Translations under genes and position numbers: made by a program
Notes under the pieces: generated by a model
Seen by the model: only the letters and a program-made list of their open reading frames with translations
What the model was told of the DNA's origin: nothing
The model's database searches: none
NCBI RefSeq assembly: GCF_013363975.1
Contig: NZ_JABWGN010000003.1
Coordinates: 310,001 to 374,000, forward strand
Length of the DNA: 64,000 nt
Direction: 5' to 3'
Source: Nonomuraea montanisoli
GTDB taxonomy: Bacteria > Actinomycetota > Actinomycetes > Streptosporangiales > Streptosporangiaceae
In this document: positions 9,250-16,863 of the stretch, piece by piece
Layout: every line of letters starts with the position of its first letter
Numbering within the stretch: the first letter of the stretch is position 1

Positions 9250-10224
9250 GTGAAGCGGTCGATCACGCTCGTCCTCGCGCTCCTCGTCCATCTGCTCACG
9301 GTCGCCTTCGTCGCGGGCGGCGTGTGGATGGCCGCCGTCAACAACGCCGACATGATCCTCGGCTGGCTGGTGGGCGGGTTGCTGGTGGCCATCGGCGTCA
9401 TGCTGCGGCCCCGGCTGGGCGGGCGGCTGCCGTCCGACGCCGAGATCCTGGACCGCCAGGCCGCCGGGGAGCTGTACGCCGCCGCCGAGCGCGTGGCCGA
9501 CCGGGCCGGCGTGCCGCGTCCGCGGGCCGTGGCCGTGCGCGACCTCGACCCGGTCTCCCGCTACCTGCGGGTCGGCCCGCTGCGCCGGCCCGTGCTCGTG
9601 GTGGGGCTGCCGCTGTGGCTGGCCCTGTCGCCCCGGCAGCGGGCGGCGGCGCTGGCCCTGGCGTACGCGGAGACTCCCACGGTCGAGGAGCTGATCGTGG
9701 ACGGCGCGCTGGCGACGCTGGCCGAGTGGCGCGAGGCGCTCCTGGGCGCGGCCCCGTCGCGCTCGCGCGAGGAGGCGCAGACGAAGGTGACCGCCTCCTC
9801 GCTCGGCGTCGTGAACCAACCGGGCACCACGTATGAGGCGGCCGGCCTGCTCGGCCGGGTGATCGGCCGGGTGGTGGGCGCGCCGGTGCTGCTGGCCGAG
9901 CACGGGCTGGCCCGGCTGGCGCGTTCGGACGCCGGTCGGGTCGAGCGGCGCAAGGAGGAGCTGGCGCGGCGGGTCGTGCCGGCGGCCGACCTGGCGGAGG
10001 TGCGGGCGATGCTGGCCGGCGGGCGCTACCTCGCGCCGATGCAGGCGGCGGCGCTGCGCGGGGAGAGCGTGCCGGCCATCCGGGAGGGTGCGCTGGGGCG
10101 GGCGTCGCTGCCGTCCTCCGACTCCGGTTCGGAGCTGCTGGGCGCGGCCGAGTCGCACCGGATCGACGACGAGCTGCTGCGGCACTACACGCGGGCGATC
10201 CGCGGGTTCGGCCTGATCAGCTAG
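9250..10224 (+). CDS. Membrane protein resembling an M48 peptidase without the zinc motif
   Basis: A 324-residue protein with two N-terminal transmembrane helices (residues ~5-25 and ~33-50) and a cytosolic domain. The stretch from VPRPRAVAVRDL through PVLVVGLPLWLALSPRQRAAALALAYAE follows the order seen in M48 metallopeptidases just before and through the HExxH helix, but ALAYAE stands where HExxH should be, so zinc binding is not expected. The C-terminal half has an Arg-rich helical region and no recognised motif. It starts with GTG at 9250 between lipB and lipA. The peptidase-like relationship is my inference by pattern; a safer label is conserved membrane protein. Confidence 0.7.
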   Translation: MKRSITLVLALLVHLLTVAFVAGGVWMAAVNNADMILGWLVGGLLVAIGVMLRPRLGGRLPSDAEILDRQAAGELYAAAERVADRAGVPRPRAVAVRDLDPVSRYLRVGPLRRPVLVVGLPLWLALSPRQRAAALALAYAETPTVEELIVDGALATLAEWREALLGAAPSRSREEAQTKVTASSLGVVNQPGTTYEAAGLLGRVIGRVVGAPVLLAEHGLARLARSDAGRVERRKEELARRVVPAADLAEVRAMLAGGRYLAPMQAAALRGESVPAIREGALGRASLPSSDSGSELLGAAESHRIDDELLRHYTRAIRGFGLIS

Positions 10225-10275
10225 CGCGGCCCCGATCCGCGGCCACCCTCGCATGAGCCAGGTCCGGGCGAGACG

Positions 10276-10281
10276 TAAGCT
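10276..10281 (+). promoter_or_regulatory. -10 box of leaderless lipA
   Basis: TAAGCT ends 6 nt before the GTG at 10288. No Shine-Dalgarno sequence lies in the gap. Confidence 0.6.
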
Positions 10282-10287
10282 GGGCTG

Positions 10288-11217
10288 GTGACCGTTGCTC
10301 CTGAAGGCCGAAAGCTCCTCCGCCTGGAGGTGCGCAACGCCGAGACCCCTATCGAGCGCAAGCCCCCGTGGATCAAGACCAAGCTGAAGACGGGCCCCGA
10401 ATACACCGAGCTGAAATCGCTCGTGCGCCGGGAGGGCCTGCACACGGTCTGCGAAGAGGCGGGCTGCCCCAACATCTACGAGTGCTGGGAGGACCGCGAG
10501 GCGACGTTCCTCATCGGCGGCGACCAGTGCACGCGCCGCTGCGACTTCTGCCAGATCGACACGGGCAAGCCCAAGGAGTACGACCGCGACGAGCCGCGCC
10601 GCGTGGCCGAGTCGGTCCAGCAGATGGGCCTGCGCTACGCCACCGTGACCGGCGTGGCCCGTGACGACCTGCCCGACGGCGGCGCCTGGCTGTACGCCGA
10701 GACCGCCCGGCAGATCCACTCGCTGCTGCCCGGCTGCGGCGTCGAGCTGCTCGTGCCCGACTTCAACGGCAACCGTGAGCAGCTTGAGGAGGTCTTCTCC
10801 AGCAAGCCGGAGGTGTTCGCGCACAACGTCGAGACGGTGCCGCGCATCTTCAAGCGCATCCGGCCGGCGTTCCGCTACGAGCGCTCCCTGGCGGTGATCA
10901 CCACGGCGCGCGAGGCGGGCCTGGTGACCAAGTCCAACCTGATCCTGGGCATGGGCGAGACGCGCGAGGAGGTCGTCGAGGCCATGCGCGACCTGCACGC
11001 GGCCGGCACCGACCTGCTCACCATCACCCAGTACCTCCGCCCGACGCCCCGCCACCACCCGGTGGAGCGGTGGGTCAAGCCGGAGGAGTTCGTGGAGCTG
11101 CAGGCCGAGGCCGAGGCGATCGGCTTCGCCGGCGTGCTGTCCGGGCCGCTGGTGCGCTCGTCGTACCGCGCGGGCCGGCTCTACCAGCAGGCGATCGCCG
11201 CCCGGCAGAGCGCCTGA
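10288..11217 (+). CDS. lipA: Lipoyl synthase (radical SAM)
   Basis: A 309-residue iron-sulfur enzyme inserting two sulfurs into protein-bound octanoyl groups. Both clusters are visible: the auxiliary cluster cysteines C55, C60 and C66 ([12 protein letters not shown]) and the radical-SAM cysteines C81, C85 and C88 (CTRRCDFC). The C-terminal RSSY motif that ligates the auxiliary cluster by serine is present in [11 protein letters not shown]. Length and order are normal. With lipB one gene upstream it completes endogenous lipoylation for the sucB product. A GC hairpin follows the stop. Confidence 0.96.
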   Translation: MTVAPEGRKLLRLEVRNAETPIERKPPWIKTKLKTGPEYTELKSLVRREGLHTVCEEAGCPNIYECWEDREATFLIGGDQCTRRCDFCQIDTGKPKEYDRDEPRRVAESVQQMGLRYATVTGVARDDLPDGGAWLYAETARQIHSLLPGCGVELLVPDFNGNREQLEEVFSSKPEVFAHNVETVPRIFKRIRPAFRYERSLAVITTAREAGLVTKSNLILGMGETREEVVEAMRDLHAAGTDLLTITQYLRPTPRHHPVERWVKPEEFVELQAEAEAIGFAGVLSGPLVRSSYRAGRLYQQAIAARQSA

Positions 11218-11230
11218 CGCAGCGGTCTTC

Positions 11231-11263
11231 CGCCCGGCGGCCCCTTCCCGGGGCCGCCGGGCG
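11231..11263 (+). terminator. Strong GC hairpin after lipA
   Basis: A 14-bp perfect stem (11231-11244 with 11250-11263) with a five-base loop. There is no T-run, as is common for actinomycete terminators. Confidence 0.65.
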
Positions 11264-11354
11264 TCGTCGTGGCGTCCCCTCCGGGGGGCGCCGCGTCCCG
11301 GCCGGTTAGGTCACGTTTTCCTTTCACGACCGGTTGGTTTGTATCCTTGCGAGC

Positions 11355-12035
11355 ATGGCGAAGTCCGTGGATCCAGAGAAGCCGGGGCGCATCAAGCAGC
11401 TCCGCATGATCGCGCAGATCATTCAGCAGGCCAACCCCAAGGGGTTGCCGATCGTCTTCCTGTCGGCGGTCGGCACGCTCGCTGTGGTCGTCGTGATCGG
11501 CCTGGTCACGGGCTTCCTGTGGTATTCGGTGTTCCTCGGCGTGCTGCTGGGGCTCACCGTGGGCCTGGTCGTCTTCGGCCAGCTCGCCCAGCGCGCCCAG
11601 TACTCCATCCTGGACGGCCAGACCGGCGCGGCCGCGGCGGTGCTCCAGGGCATGCGCGGCAACTGGCAGGTCACCCCGGCCATCGCGGTCAACCGCGACC
11701 AGGACCTCGTGCACATGGTGGTCGGCTTCCCCGGCGTGGTGCTGGTGTCGGAGGGCCCGGGCAACCGGGTGGCCCGGATGCTGGCCGCCGAGAAGAAGCG
11801 GGTCTCGCGGGTGGTGCTCGGCATCGAGATCTACGACATCCAGTGCGGTGACGGCGAGGGCCAGGTGCCGCTGGGCAAGTTGCAGCGCCACATCATGAAG
11901 CTGCCGCGCAACCTCAAGAAGCCCTCGGTCAACGAGGTCAAGGACCGCCTGCGGTCGCTGCCGAAGAACGTCCCCATGCCCAAGGGCCCGATGCCCAAGG
12001 GCGTGCGGATGCCGCGCGGCCCCAAGATGCGCTAG
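11355..12035 (+). CDS. DUF4191 family membrane protein
   Basis: A 226-residue protein. The basic N-terminus KSVDPEKPGRIKQLRMI is followed by two transmembrane helices (about residues 35-55 and 58-80) and a cytosolic domain with LDGQTGAAAAVLQGMRGNW, typical of DUF4191. The tail is basic and Met/Pro-rich with the repeated VPMPKGPMPKGVRMPRG element. The family sits next to lipA in many actinomycetes; its function is unknown. The ATG at 11355 is preferred over an upstream TTG because TATCCT at 11342-11347 places the likely transcription start at the ATG. The next gene begins immediately after its stop codon. Confidence 0.88.
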   Translation: MAKSVDPEKPGRIKQLRMIAQIIQQANPKGLPIVFLSAVGTLAVVVVIGLVTGFLWYSVFLGVLLGLTVGLVVFGQLAQRAQYSILDGQTGAAAAVLQGMRGNWQVTPAIAVNRDQDLVHMVVGFPGVVLVSEGPGNRVARMLAAEKKRVSRVVLGIEIYDIQCGDGEGQVPLGKLQRHIMKLPRNLKKPSVNEVKDRLRSLPKNVPMPKGPMPKGVRMPRGPKMR

Positions 12036-12830
12036 ATGCCCTCCTCCTCGTCGCGGGCCAACCGCGGCTGGTGGGACGGCAACGCCGACGACTACCAGGT
12101 CGAGCACGGCGGCTTCCTGCGCGACGCCGGGTTCGTGTGGTGTCCCGAGGGTCTCGACGAGGCCGAGGCCGGCCTGCTGGGCGAGGTGCGCGGGCGGCGG
12201 GTGCTGGAGATCGGCTGCGGCGCCGCCCAGTGCGCGCGCTGGCTGGTGACCCGCGGGGCCGAGGTCGCGGCCTTCGACATCTCGCACCGGCAGCTCCGCC
12301 ACTCCCAGCGCATCGACCTGGAGACCGGCGTGCGGGTGCCGGTGCTGCAGGCCGACGCCGAGGCGCTGCCGTTCGCCGACCGGTCGTTCGACCTGGCGTG
12401 CTCGGCGTTCGGGGCGCTGCCGTTCGTGGCCGACCCGCTGGCGGTCTTCCGCGAGGTGGGCAGGGTGCTGCGACCCGGCGGGCGGTTCGTGTTCTCGGTG
12501 AGCCACCCGACCCGGTGGGCGTTCCCGGACGATCCCGGGCCGCGCGGGCTGACCTCCGACCGGTCGTACTTCGATCGCGCGCCGTACGAGGAGCGCGACG
12601 AGGACGGCGCGCTCACCTACGTCGAGCACCATCGCACGATGGGCGACTGGGTGGGCCTGGTCGTTGCGGCCGGGCTGCGCGTGGCCGGGCTGCTGGAGCC
12701 GGAGTGGCCGCGGGGCCACGAGCGGGTGTGGGGCGGCTGGAGCCCGCTGCGCGGCCGGCACCTCCCCGGCACGGCCATCTTCACCGTCGAGCGGCCTGAC
12801 GGCCCGGGCGGCGGTCAGTCGCGGGCGTAG
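12036..12830 (+). CDS. Class I SAM-dependent methyltransferase
   Basis: A 264-residue Rossmann methyltransferase. Motif I is VLEIGCGAAQCARWL (residues ~59-73), motif II ends in AFDIS, the motif Post-I/III region is DAEALPFADRSFDLACSAFGALPFV, and FREVGRVLRPGGRFVFSV is the usual motif VI segment. The N-terminus (ANRGWWDGNADDYQVEHGGFL) matches a group of actinomycete methyltransferases of unknown substrate. The ATG directly abuts the TAG of the DUF4191 gene, so translation is likely coupled. Its last 16 nt overlap the end of the convergent TIM-barrel gene. Confidence 0.87.
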   Translation: MPSSSSRANRGWWDGNADDYQVEHGGFLRDAGFVWCPEGLDEAEAGLLGEVRGRRVLEIGCGAAQCARWLVTRGAEVAAFDISHRQLRHSQRIDLETGVRVPVLQADAEALPFADRSFDLACSAFGALPFVADPLAVFREVGRVLRPGGRFVFSVSHPTRWAFPDDPGPRGLTSDRSYFDRAPYEERDEDGALTYVEHHRTMGDWVGLVVAAGLRVAGLLEPEWPRGHERVWGGWSPLRGRHLPGTAIFTVERPDGPGGGQSRA

Positions 12831-13753
12831 CGGGCGGCCATGGCGTGGAAGACCTTCTTGGGCTCCCAGCGGGTCCGGTCGAGCATCCGGACCACGCCGT
12901 ACGAGCCGATGTCGCCGGCGCCGGCGTGGCCGTAGCCGGCGAAGGTGAACCACAGGGCCGTGTCCACGCCGGCCTCCTCGAAGGCGTCGAGCAGCTCGTC
13001 GAGGTAGCGCACCTGCTCCTCCTCGTCGAGCACCGCACCGTCGGGCACCACCCAGGCCATGCCGCCGCGCTCCCCCGCGCCCCGGTAGGCGCACGTGCCG
13101 AACTCCGTCACCGCGACCGGCTTGCCGTGGCGGACGTGCCCGCGCAGCTCCTCGCGGAAGGTCGCGGCGTTGTGCGCGGCGCGGTAGGCGTCCACCCCGA
13201 CCAGGTCGAACGGGCCCCAGTCGACGAACTCCCAGGGCCCGGCCGCGTACGTGACCCGGCCGCCGAACAGCGGCCGGACGGTGGCGGCGGCCTCGGCCAG
13301 GAAGGCGTTGAAGCGGGGCATGGCCTCGCCCAGCGACCGCCACCACGCCATGTCGCCGTCCACCATGGCCTGGAGCCGGTCGCGGTAGGTGTCGCCGGGG
13401 ATGAAGCCGGGGCCGAAGGCGCTGGTCTCGCAGCCGGTGACGAGGACCACCTCGGCGCCGCCGCGCCGTAACGTCTCGGCGCGGGCGGCGCAGCCGGCGT
13501 ACAGGGCGAGCGTCTCCTCGCGCGGCAGGTCCACCGGGAACGGCGCGAACCACACCTCCAGGCCGGCCGCGGCGGCCTCCTCGGCGGCGACGCCGAGGCG
13601 TTCGAGGTCGCCGCCGGAGACGCGCACGGCCCGGCAGTGCAGCTCGCCGGCGATCACGCGCATCTCGCGGCGGGCGGTCTCGCGGTCGAACTCCTGGCGC
13701 GAGCGCTCCGGGCCGTTCAGGAACCCGGTGTCGTAGTTGATGCCCTTCTTCAT
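12815..13753 (-). CDS. TIM-barrel, glycoside-hydrolase-like protein of unknown function
   Basis: A 312-residue protein beginning MKKGINYDTGF. It has the alternating strand/helix pattern of a (beta/alpha)8 barrel: AVRVSGGD, LEVWFAPFPVD, EVVLVTGCETS, FDLVGVDAYRAAHN, PVAVTEFGTCAYRGA and ALWFTFAGYGHAG. An acidic residue at a strand end (TEFG) is where the glycosidase nucleophile would be. Homologues in Streptomyces are often labelled abortive infection protein, a name I could not support from sequence. Start ATG 13753 overlaps the TetR stop (ATGA), so it is the regulated partner of that repressor. No signal peptide is visible. Confidence 0.75.
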   Translation of the reverse strand: MKKGINYDTGFLNGPERSRQEFDRETARREMRVIAGELHCRAVRVSGGDLERLGVAAEEAAAAGLEVWFAPFPVDLPREETLALYAGCAARAETLRRGGAEVVLVTGCETSAFGPGFIPGDTYRDRLQAMVDGDMAWWRSLGEAMPRFNAFLAEAAATVRPLFGGRVTYAAGPWEFVDWGPFDLVGVDAYRAAHNAATFREELRGHVRHGKPVAVTEFGTCAYRGAGERGGMAWVVPDGAVLDEEEQVRYLDELLDAFEEAGVDTALWFTFAGYGHAGAGDIGSYGVVRMLDRTRWEPKKVFHAMAARYARD

Positions 13754-14424
13754 GACGTGCCCCTCTCGGTGTCGTGGCCGTGTTCCAGCAGGTCGAAGGC
13801 CAGCTCGACGTCCTCGGCCAGGGCGCGTCCCGCCTCGGCGAGCGGCGTGCCGGCGGCCAGCCGGGCGAAGAACGTCTCCTGGAGCGTGGTGACCGTGGCG
13901 GTGATCTGCGCGGCCATGACCCTGGCCGCCAGGTCGGGACACCGTGCCGGCCTCTCCGGGGCCCGAGCCGTCGTCTCCGGGGCCTGAGCCGTCCCGTCGG
14001 GGTCGCGGGCGGCGGCCAGGGCGGCGGCCAGCTCCTCGCGCTCCTCCGCGTACGCCTGCTGGACGCCCGCCAGCAACGCCGGGCTGGCGGAGATCACCCG
14101 TACGCGGGTCATCAGCGCCTCGACGTCCAGCTCCTCCGTGTCGGCGGCGACCAGCGCCCGGTAGTGGGCGCGCAGCGCGGCGAGCGGCGTCACGCCCGGC
14201 CCCCGCCCGGCCACGATCCGCGCCATGTCGTCCTTGACCCCGTCCAGGACCAGGCAGTCCTTGGACGGGAAGTAGCTGAACAGCGTCACCTTGGCCACCC
14301 CGGCCGCCTCGGCGATCTCGTTCACGGTGACCGCGTCGAAGCCCCGCTCGGCGAACAGGCGCAGCGCGACCTCGGCGATCCGCCGCCGCGTCTGCTCCTT
14401 CTTGCGCTCCCTCAGTCCTGCCAT
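13750..14424 (-). CDS. TetR/AcrR family transcriptional regulator
   Basis: A 224-residue repressor. The N-terminal helix-turn-helix TRRRIAEVALRLFAERGFDAVTVNEIAEAAGVAKVTLFSYFPSKD (residues ~11-55) is canonical, and the C-terminal ligand domain is variable with a Pro/Ala-rich insertion (about 145-170). The ATG at 14424 begins MAGLRERKKEQT; an upstream ATG is possible but the -10 box lies too close. The stop codon overlaps the start of the TIM-barrel gene. A perfect 18-bp inverted repeat sits just upstream and covers its promoter, suggesting autorepression. Confidence 0.9.
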   Translation of the reverse strand: MAGLRERKKEQTRRRIAEVALRLFAERGFDAVTVNEIAEAAGVAKVTLFSYFPSKDCLVLDGVKDDMARIVAGRGPGVTPLAALRAHYRALVAADTEELDVEALMTRVRVISASPALLAGVQQAYAEEREELAAALAAARDPDGTAQAPETTARAPERPARCPDLAARVMAAQITATVTTLQETFFARLAAGTPLAEAGRALAEDVELAFDLLEHGHDTERGTS

Positions 14425-14430
14425 CACAAC

Positions 14431-14472
14431 AAAAAGCATACCCGGTTCAGATCCGAACCGGGTATGCTTTTT
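14431..14472. promoter_or_regulatory. 18-bp perfect inverted repeat: TetR operator and/or bidirectional terminator
   Basis: Arms AAAAAGCATACCCGGTTC and its exact complement are separated by AGATCC. On the minus strand the distal arm contains TATGCT, a good -10 box about 10 nt before the TetR ATG. The same structure is a GC stem flanked by A/T runs, so it would also terminate transcripts leaving the RDD gene. Both roles are inferred. Confidence 0.7.
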
Positions 14473-14490
14473 CGTGCGGACGACGACGGG

Positions 14491-14952
14491 CTACATGCGG
14501 ACGACCACGGTGTTCGACACCCGGTCGTGCACCCCGCGGTGGTCACGGTCGAAGATCAGCGCCGGCACGGCCAGCGCGAGCAGCGCGGTGCGCACCACCA
14601 CGGGCAGCAGCCGCGGGTCGCCGCCGTCCATGGCGGCCACCCTGATGCCGGCCAGCCGGTGGCCGAACGTCTGCCCCATGAAGGCCACCAGCACGAGGTA
14701 CTGCACCGCGAACACCACCACCGGCACCCACGGCGAGTCGGCGGGGTTGATCCGGAGCAGCAGTTGCGTGATCGCCCAGGTGCAGATCATCCAGTCGATG
14801 ACCAGCGCCGCGATGCGCCGGCCCCACCCGGCGACCGACCCGCCGCCCTCCTCCGGCAGGCCCAGCCGCTCACCCGGATAGCCGAGATCGACTCCCGCCG
14901 CCCTTACACCGCCCAGCCAGGTCTGCGTCCAGCGGGGCTCGTTGCCGCTCAT
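14491..14952 (-). CDS. RDD family membrane protein
   Basis: A 153-residue protein with three hydrophobic helices (about 55-75, 83-105, 125-142). The RDD signature is WGRRIAALVIDW at the first helix, with R-R and D in place. FGHRLAGIRV is the conserved post-helix-2 motif. The N-terminal 45 residues are soluble (WTQTWLGG). The gene lies between the TetR gene and glnA1, its usual place next to glnA in actinomycetes. The ATG at 14952 is preferred over a longer upstream frame that overlaps the glnA1 regulatory region. Confidence 0.85.
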   Translation of the reverse strand: MSGNEPRWTQTWLGGVRAAGVDLGYPGERLGLPEEGGGSVAGWGRRIAALVIDWMICTWAITQLLLRINPADSPWVPVVVFAVQYLVLVAFMGQTFGHRLAGIRVAAMDGGDPRLLPVVVRTALLALAVPALIFDRDHRGVHDRVSNTVVVRM

Positions 14953-15029
14953 GCCCTCAACGGTATCCGGCCGGGGGCCCGGTCGCTCACCCGGAGCGAC
15001 GCCGGGCACCCCCCTCCCGGCCTCGCTGC

Positions 15030-15067
15030 TTAACACATGCGAAACAATCGGGACACCGTTCGGAAAC
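15030..15067 (+). promoter_or_regulatory. Probable GlnR box upstream of glnA1
   Basis: Four pentamers spaced by exactly 6 nt: TTAAC (15030-15034), GAAAC (15041-15045), GACAC (15052-15056) and GAAAC (15063-15067). The actinomycete GlnR consensus is GTnAC-n6-GnAAC repeated with the same spacing; two elements match fully and two differ at one base. Confidence 0.7.
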
Positions 15068-15116
15068 GGCCGCGACCTAGCGTCGGCTGATAGTCAGTCC
15101 CCAGGGAGGTTCGAGA

Positions 15117-16541
15117 GTGTTCAACTCCGCCGACGACGTCCTGAAGTTCATCAGCGACGAAGGGGTGCAGTTCGTCGATGTCAGGTTCACCGACCTGCCG
15201 GGGACGACGCACCACTTCACCTTCCCGGTCGAGAACTTCGACGCCAAAGTCTTCACCGACGGGCTCATGTTCGACGGTTCGTCCATCCGCGGCTTCCAGG
15301 CCATCCACGAGTCGGACATGCTGCTGCTGCCGGACCCGTCCAGCGCCGTGCTCGACCCGTTCCGCCAGCACAAGACGCTCAACCTGAACTTCTTCGTGCA
15401 CGACCCGCTGACGGGCGAGGCCTACAGCCGCGACCCGCGCAACGTCGCCCGCAAGGCGGAGGAGTACCTCAAGGGCACCGGCATCGCCGACACGGTCTAC
15501 TTCGGCCCCGAGGCGGAGTTCTACATCTTCGACGACGTCCGCTTCGAGACGCGGCAGAACGCCGGCTACTACTACATCGACTCCATCGAGGGCGCCTGGA
15601 ACACCGGCAAGGCCACCGAGGGCGGCAACCTCGGCTACAAGCCGCGCTACAAGGGCGGCTACTTCCCGGTCCCGCCGATGGACCACTTCACCGACCTGCG
15701 CTCCGAGATGGTCCGCAACCTCATCGAGTGCGGCATCGACGTCGAGATGCAGCACCACGAGGTGGGCACCGCCGGCCAGGCCGAGATCGACTTCAAGTTC
15801 GGCACGCTGCTGAAGACGGCCGACAACCTCATGCTCTACAAGTACGTGATCAAGAGCACGGCCCTGGAGTTCGGCCACACGGTCACGTTCATGCCCAAGC
15901 CGATCTTCGGCGACAACGGGTCCGGCATGCACTGCCACCAGTCGCTGTGGAAGGACGGCTCGCCGCTGTTCTACGACGAGGTCGGCTACGCGGGTCTGTC
16001 CGACACGGCCCGCTACTACATCGGCGGCCTGCTCAGGCACGCGCCGTCGCTGCTGGCCTTCACCAACCCGACGGTCAACTCCTACCACCGCCTGGTGCCC
16101 GGCTACGAGGCCCCGGTCAACCTGGTCTACAGCCAGCGCAACCGCTCCGCCTGCGTCCGCATCCCGATCACCGGTTCCAACCCGAAGGCCAAGCGCATCG
16201 AGTTCCGGGTGCCCGACCCGTCGTGCAACCCGTACTTCGCGTTCTCGGCCATGCTGATGGCCGGCCTCGACGGCATCCGCAACAAGATCGAGCCGCCGGA
16301 GCCGGTCGACAAGGACCTCTACGAGCTCCCGCCGGAGGAGGCCCGCCAGGTGCCCCAGGTGCCGGGCTCCCTGCCCGAGGTGCTCGCCGCCCTGGAGGCC
16401 GACCACGACTACCTCCTGGAGGGCGGCGTGTTCACGCCCGACCTCATCGAGACCTGGGTGTCGTACAAGCGGGAGAACGAGGTCGACCCGATCCGCCTGC
16501 GACCGCACCCGCACGAGTTCGAGCTGTACTACGACGTGTGA
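15117..16541 (+). CDS. glnA: Glutamine synthetase type I, adenylylatable
   Basis: A 474-residue GSI-beta subunit making glutamine from glutamate, ammonia and ATP as a dodecamer. The N-terminal beta-grasp includes [13 protein letters not shown] and FDGSSIRGF. The ATP/glutamate-site blocks include [14 protein letters not shown], the latch [28 protein letters not shown] and NRSACVRIP. The adenylylation tyrosine is Y402 in DLYELPPEE, the target of GlnE, whose gene is also in this window. Start GTG 15117 follows GGGAGG. An apparent GlnR box lies about 50-85 nt upstream and a terminator follows, so it is a single-gene unit regulated by nitrogen and by adenylylation. Confidence 0.97.
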   Translation: MFNSADDVLKFISDEGVQFVDVRFTDLPGTTHHFTFPVENFDAKVFTDGLMFDGSSIRGFQAIHESDMLLLPDPSSAVLDPFRQHKTLNLNFFVHDPLTGEAYSRDPRNVARKAEEYLKGTGIADTVYFGPEAEFYIFDDVRFETRQNAGYYYIDSIEGAWNTGKATEGGNLGYKPRYKGGYFPVPPMDHFTDLRSEMVRNLIECGIDVEMQHHEVGTAGQAEIDFKFGTLLKTADNLMLYKYVIKSTALEFGHTVTFMPKPIFGDNGSGMHCHQSLWKDGSPLFYDEVGYAGLSDTARYYIGGLLRHAPSLLAFTNPTVNSYHRLVPGYEAPVNLVYSQRNRSACVRIPITGSNPKAKRIEFRVPDPSCNPYFAFSAMLMAGLDGIRNKIEPPEPVDKDLYELPPEEARQVPQVPGSLPEVLAALEADHDYLLEGGVFTPDLIETWVSYKRENEVDPIRLRPHPHEFELYYDV

Positions 16542-16574
16542 CCGGTGACCGGCACGGTCATCGCACGGTGACGG

Positions 16575-16606
16575 AAGCCCGTGACAAGGTCCCTTGTCAC
16601 GGGCTT
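16575..16606 (+). terminator. Terminator after glnA1
   Basis: A 14-bp perfect stem (16575-16588 with 16593-16606) with a four-base loop and a short T-tail begins about 30 nt after the glnA1 stop. Confidence 0.85.
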
Positions 16607-16663
16607 TCCGCATCGCACGCCCAGGCTCCCGAGGGCCGGCCCGTGCGCCATCGTGCGAGAACC

Positions 16664-16820
16664 TCAGCGACCCGCGGTGACCCGTTCCAGGACCTGCTCC
16701 AGTTCGCGGGACGAGGCGAGCGGGGCGCTCCACGTCAGACGTAGGCCGTCGCCATGCCGGCGCGGGACCCAGCGAACCGGCGACGATCTCGCAGAAGGTG
16801 CAGTCGATCACCCACTCCAT
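16664..16820 (-). pseudogene. HIT family gene remnant (both ends kept, middle deleted)
   Basis: On the minus strand 16820-16773 encodes MEWVIDCTFCEIVAGS, the typical HIT-protein start. About 20 nt further, in a different frame, the strand encodes VPRRHGDGLRLTWSAP and then SSRELEQVLERVTAGR before a TGA at 16664-16666, which is the typical HIT C-terminus just after the catalytic H-x-H-x-H. About 80 central residues, including the histidine triad, are missing and the two ends are frameshifted. The remnant lies between glnA1 and the inserted AAA/CHAT cassette. Confidence 0.75.
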
Positions 16821-16863
16821 GCTGGCATCCCGCACCGCGGTGCTCCAGGGCCGGCCACGGCGG

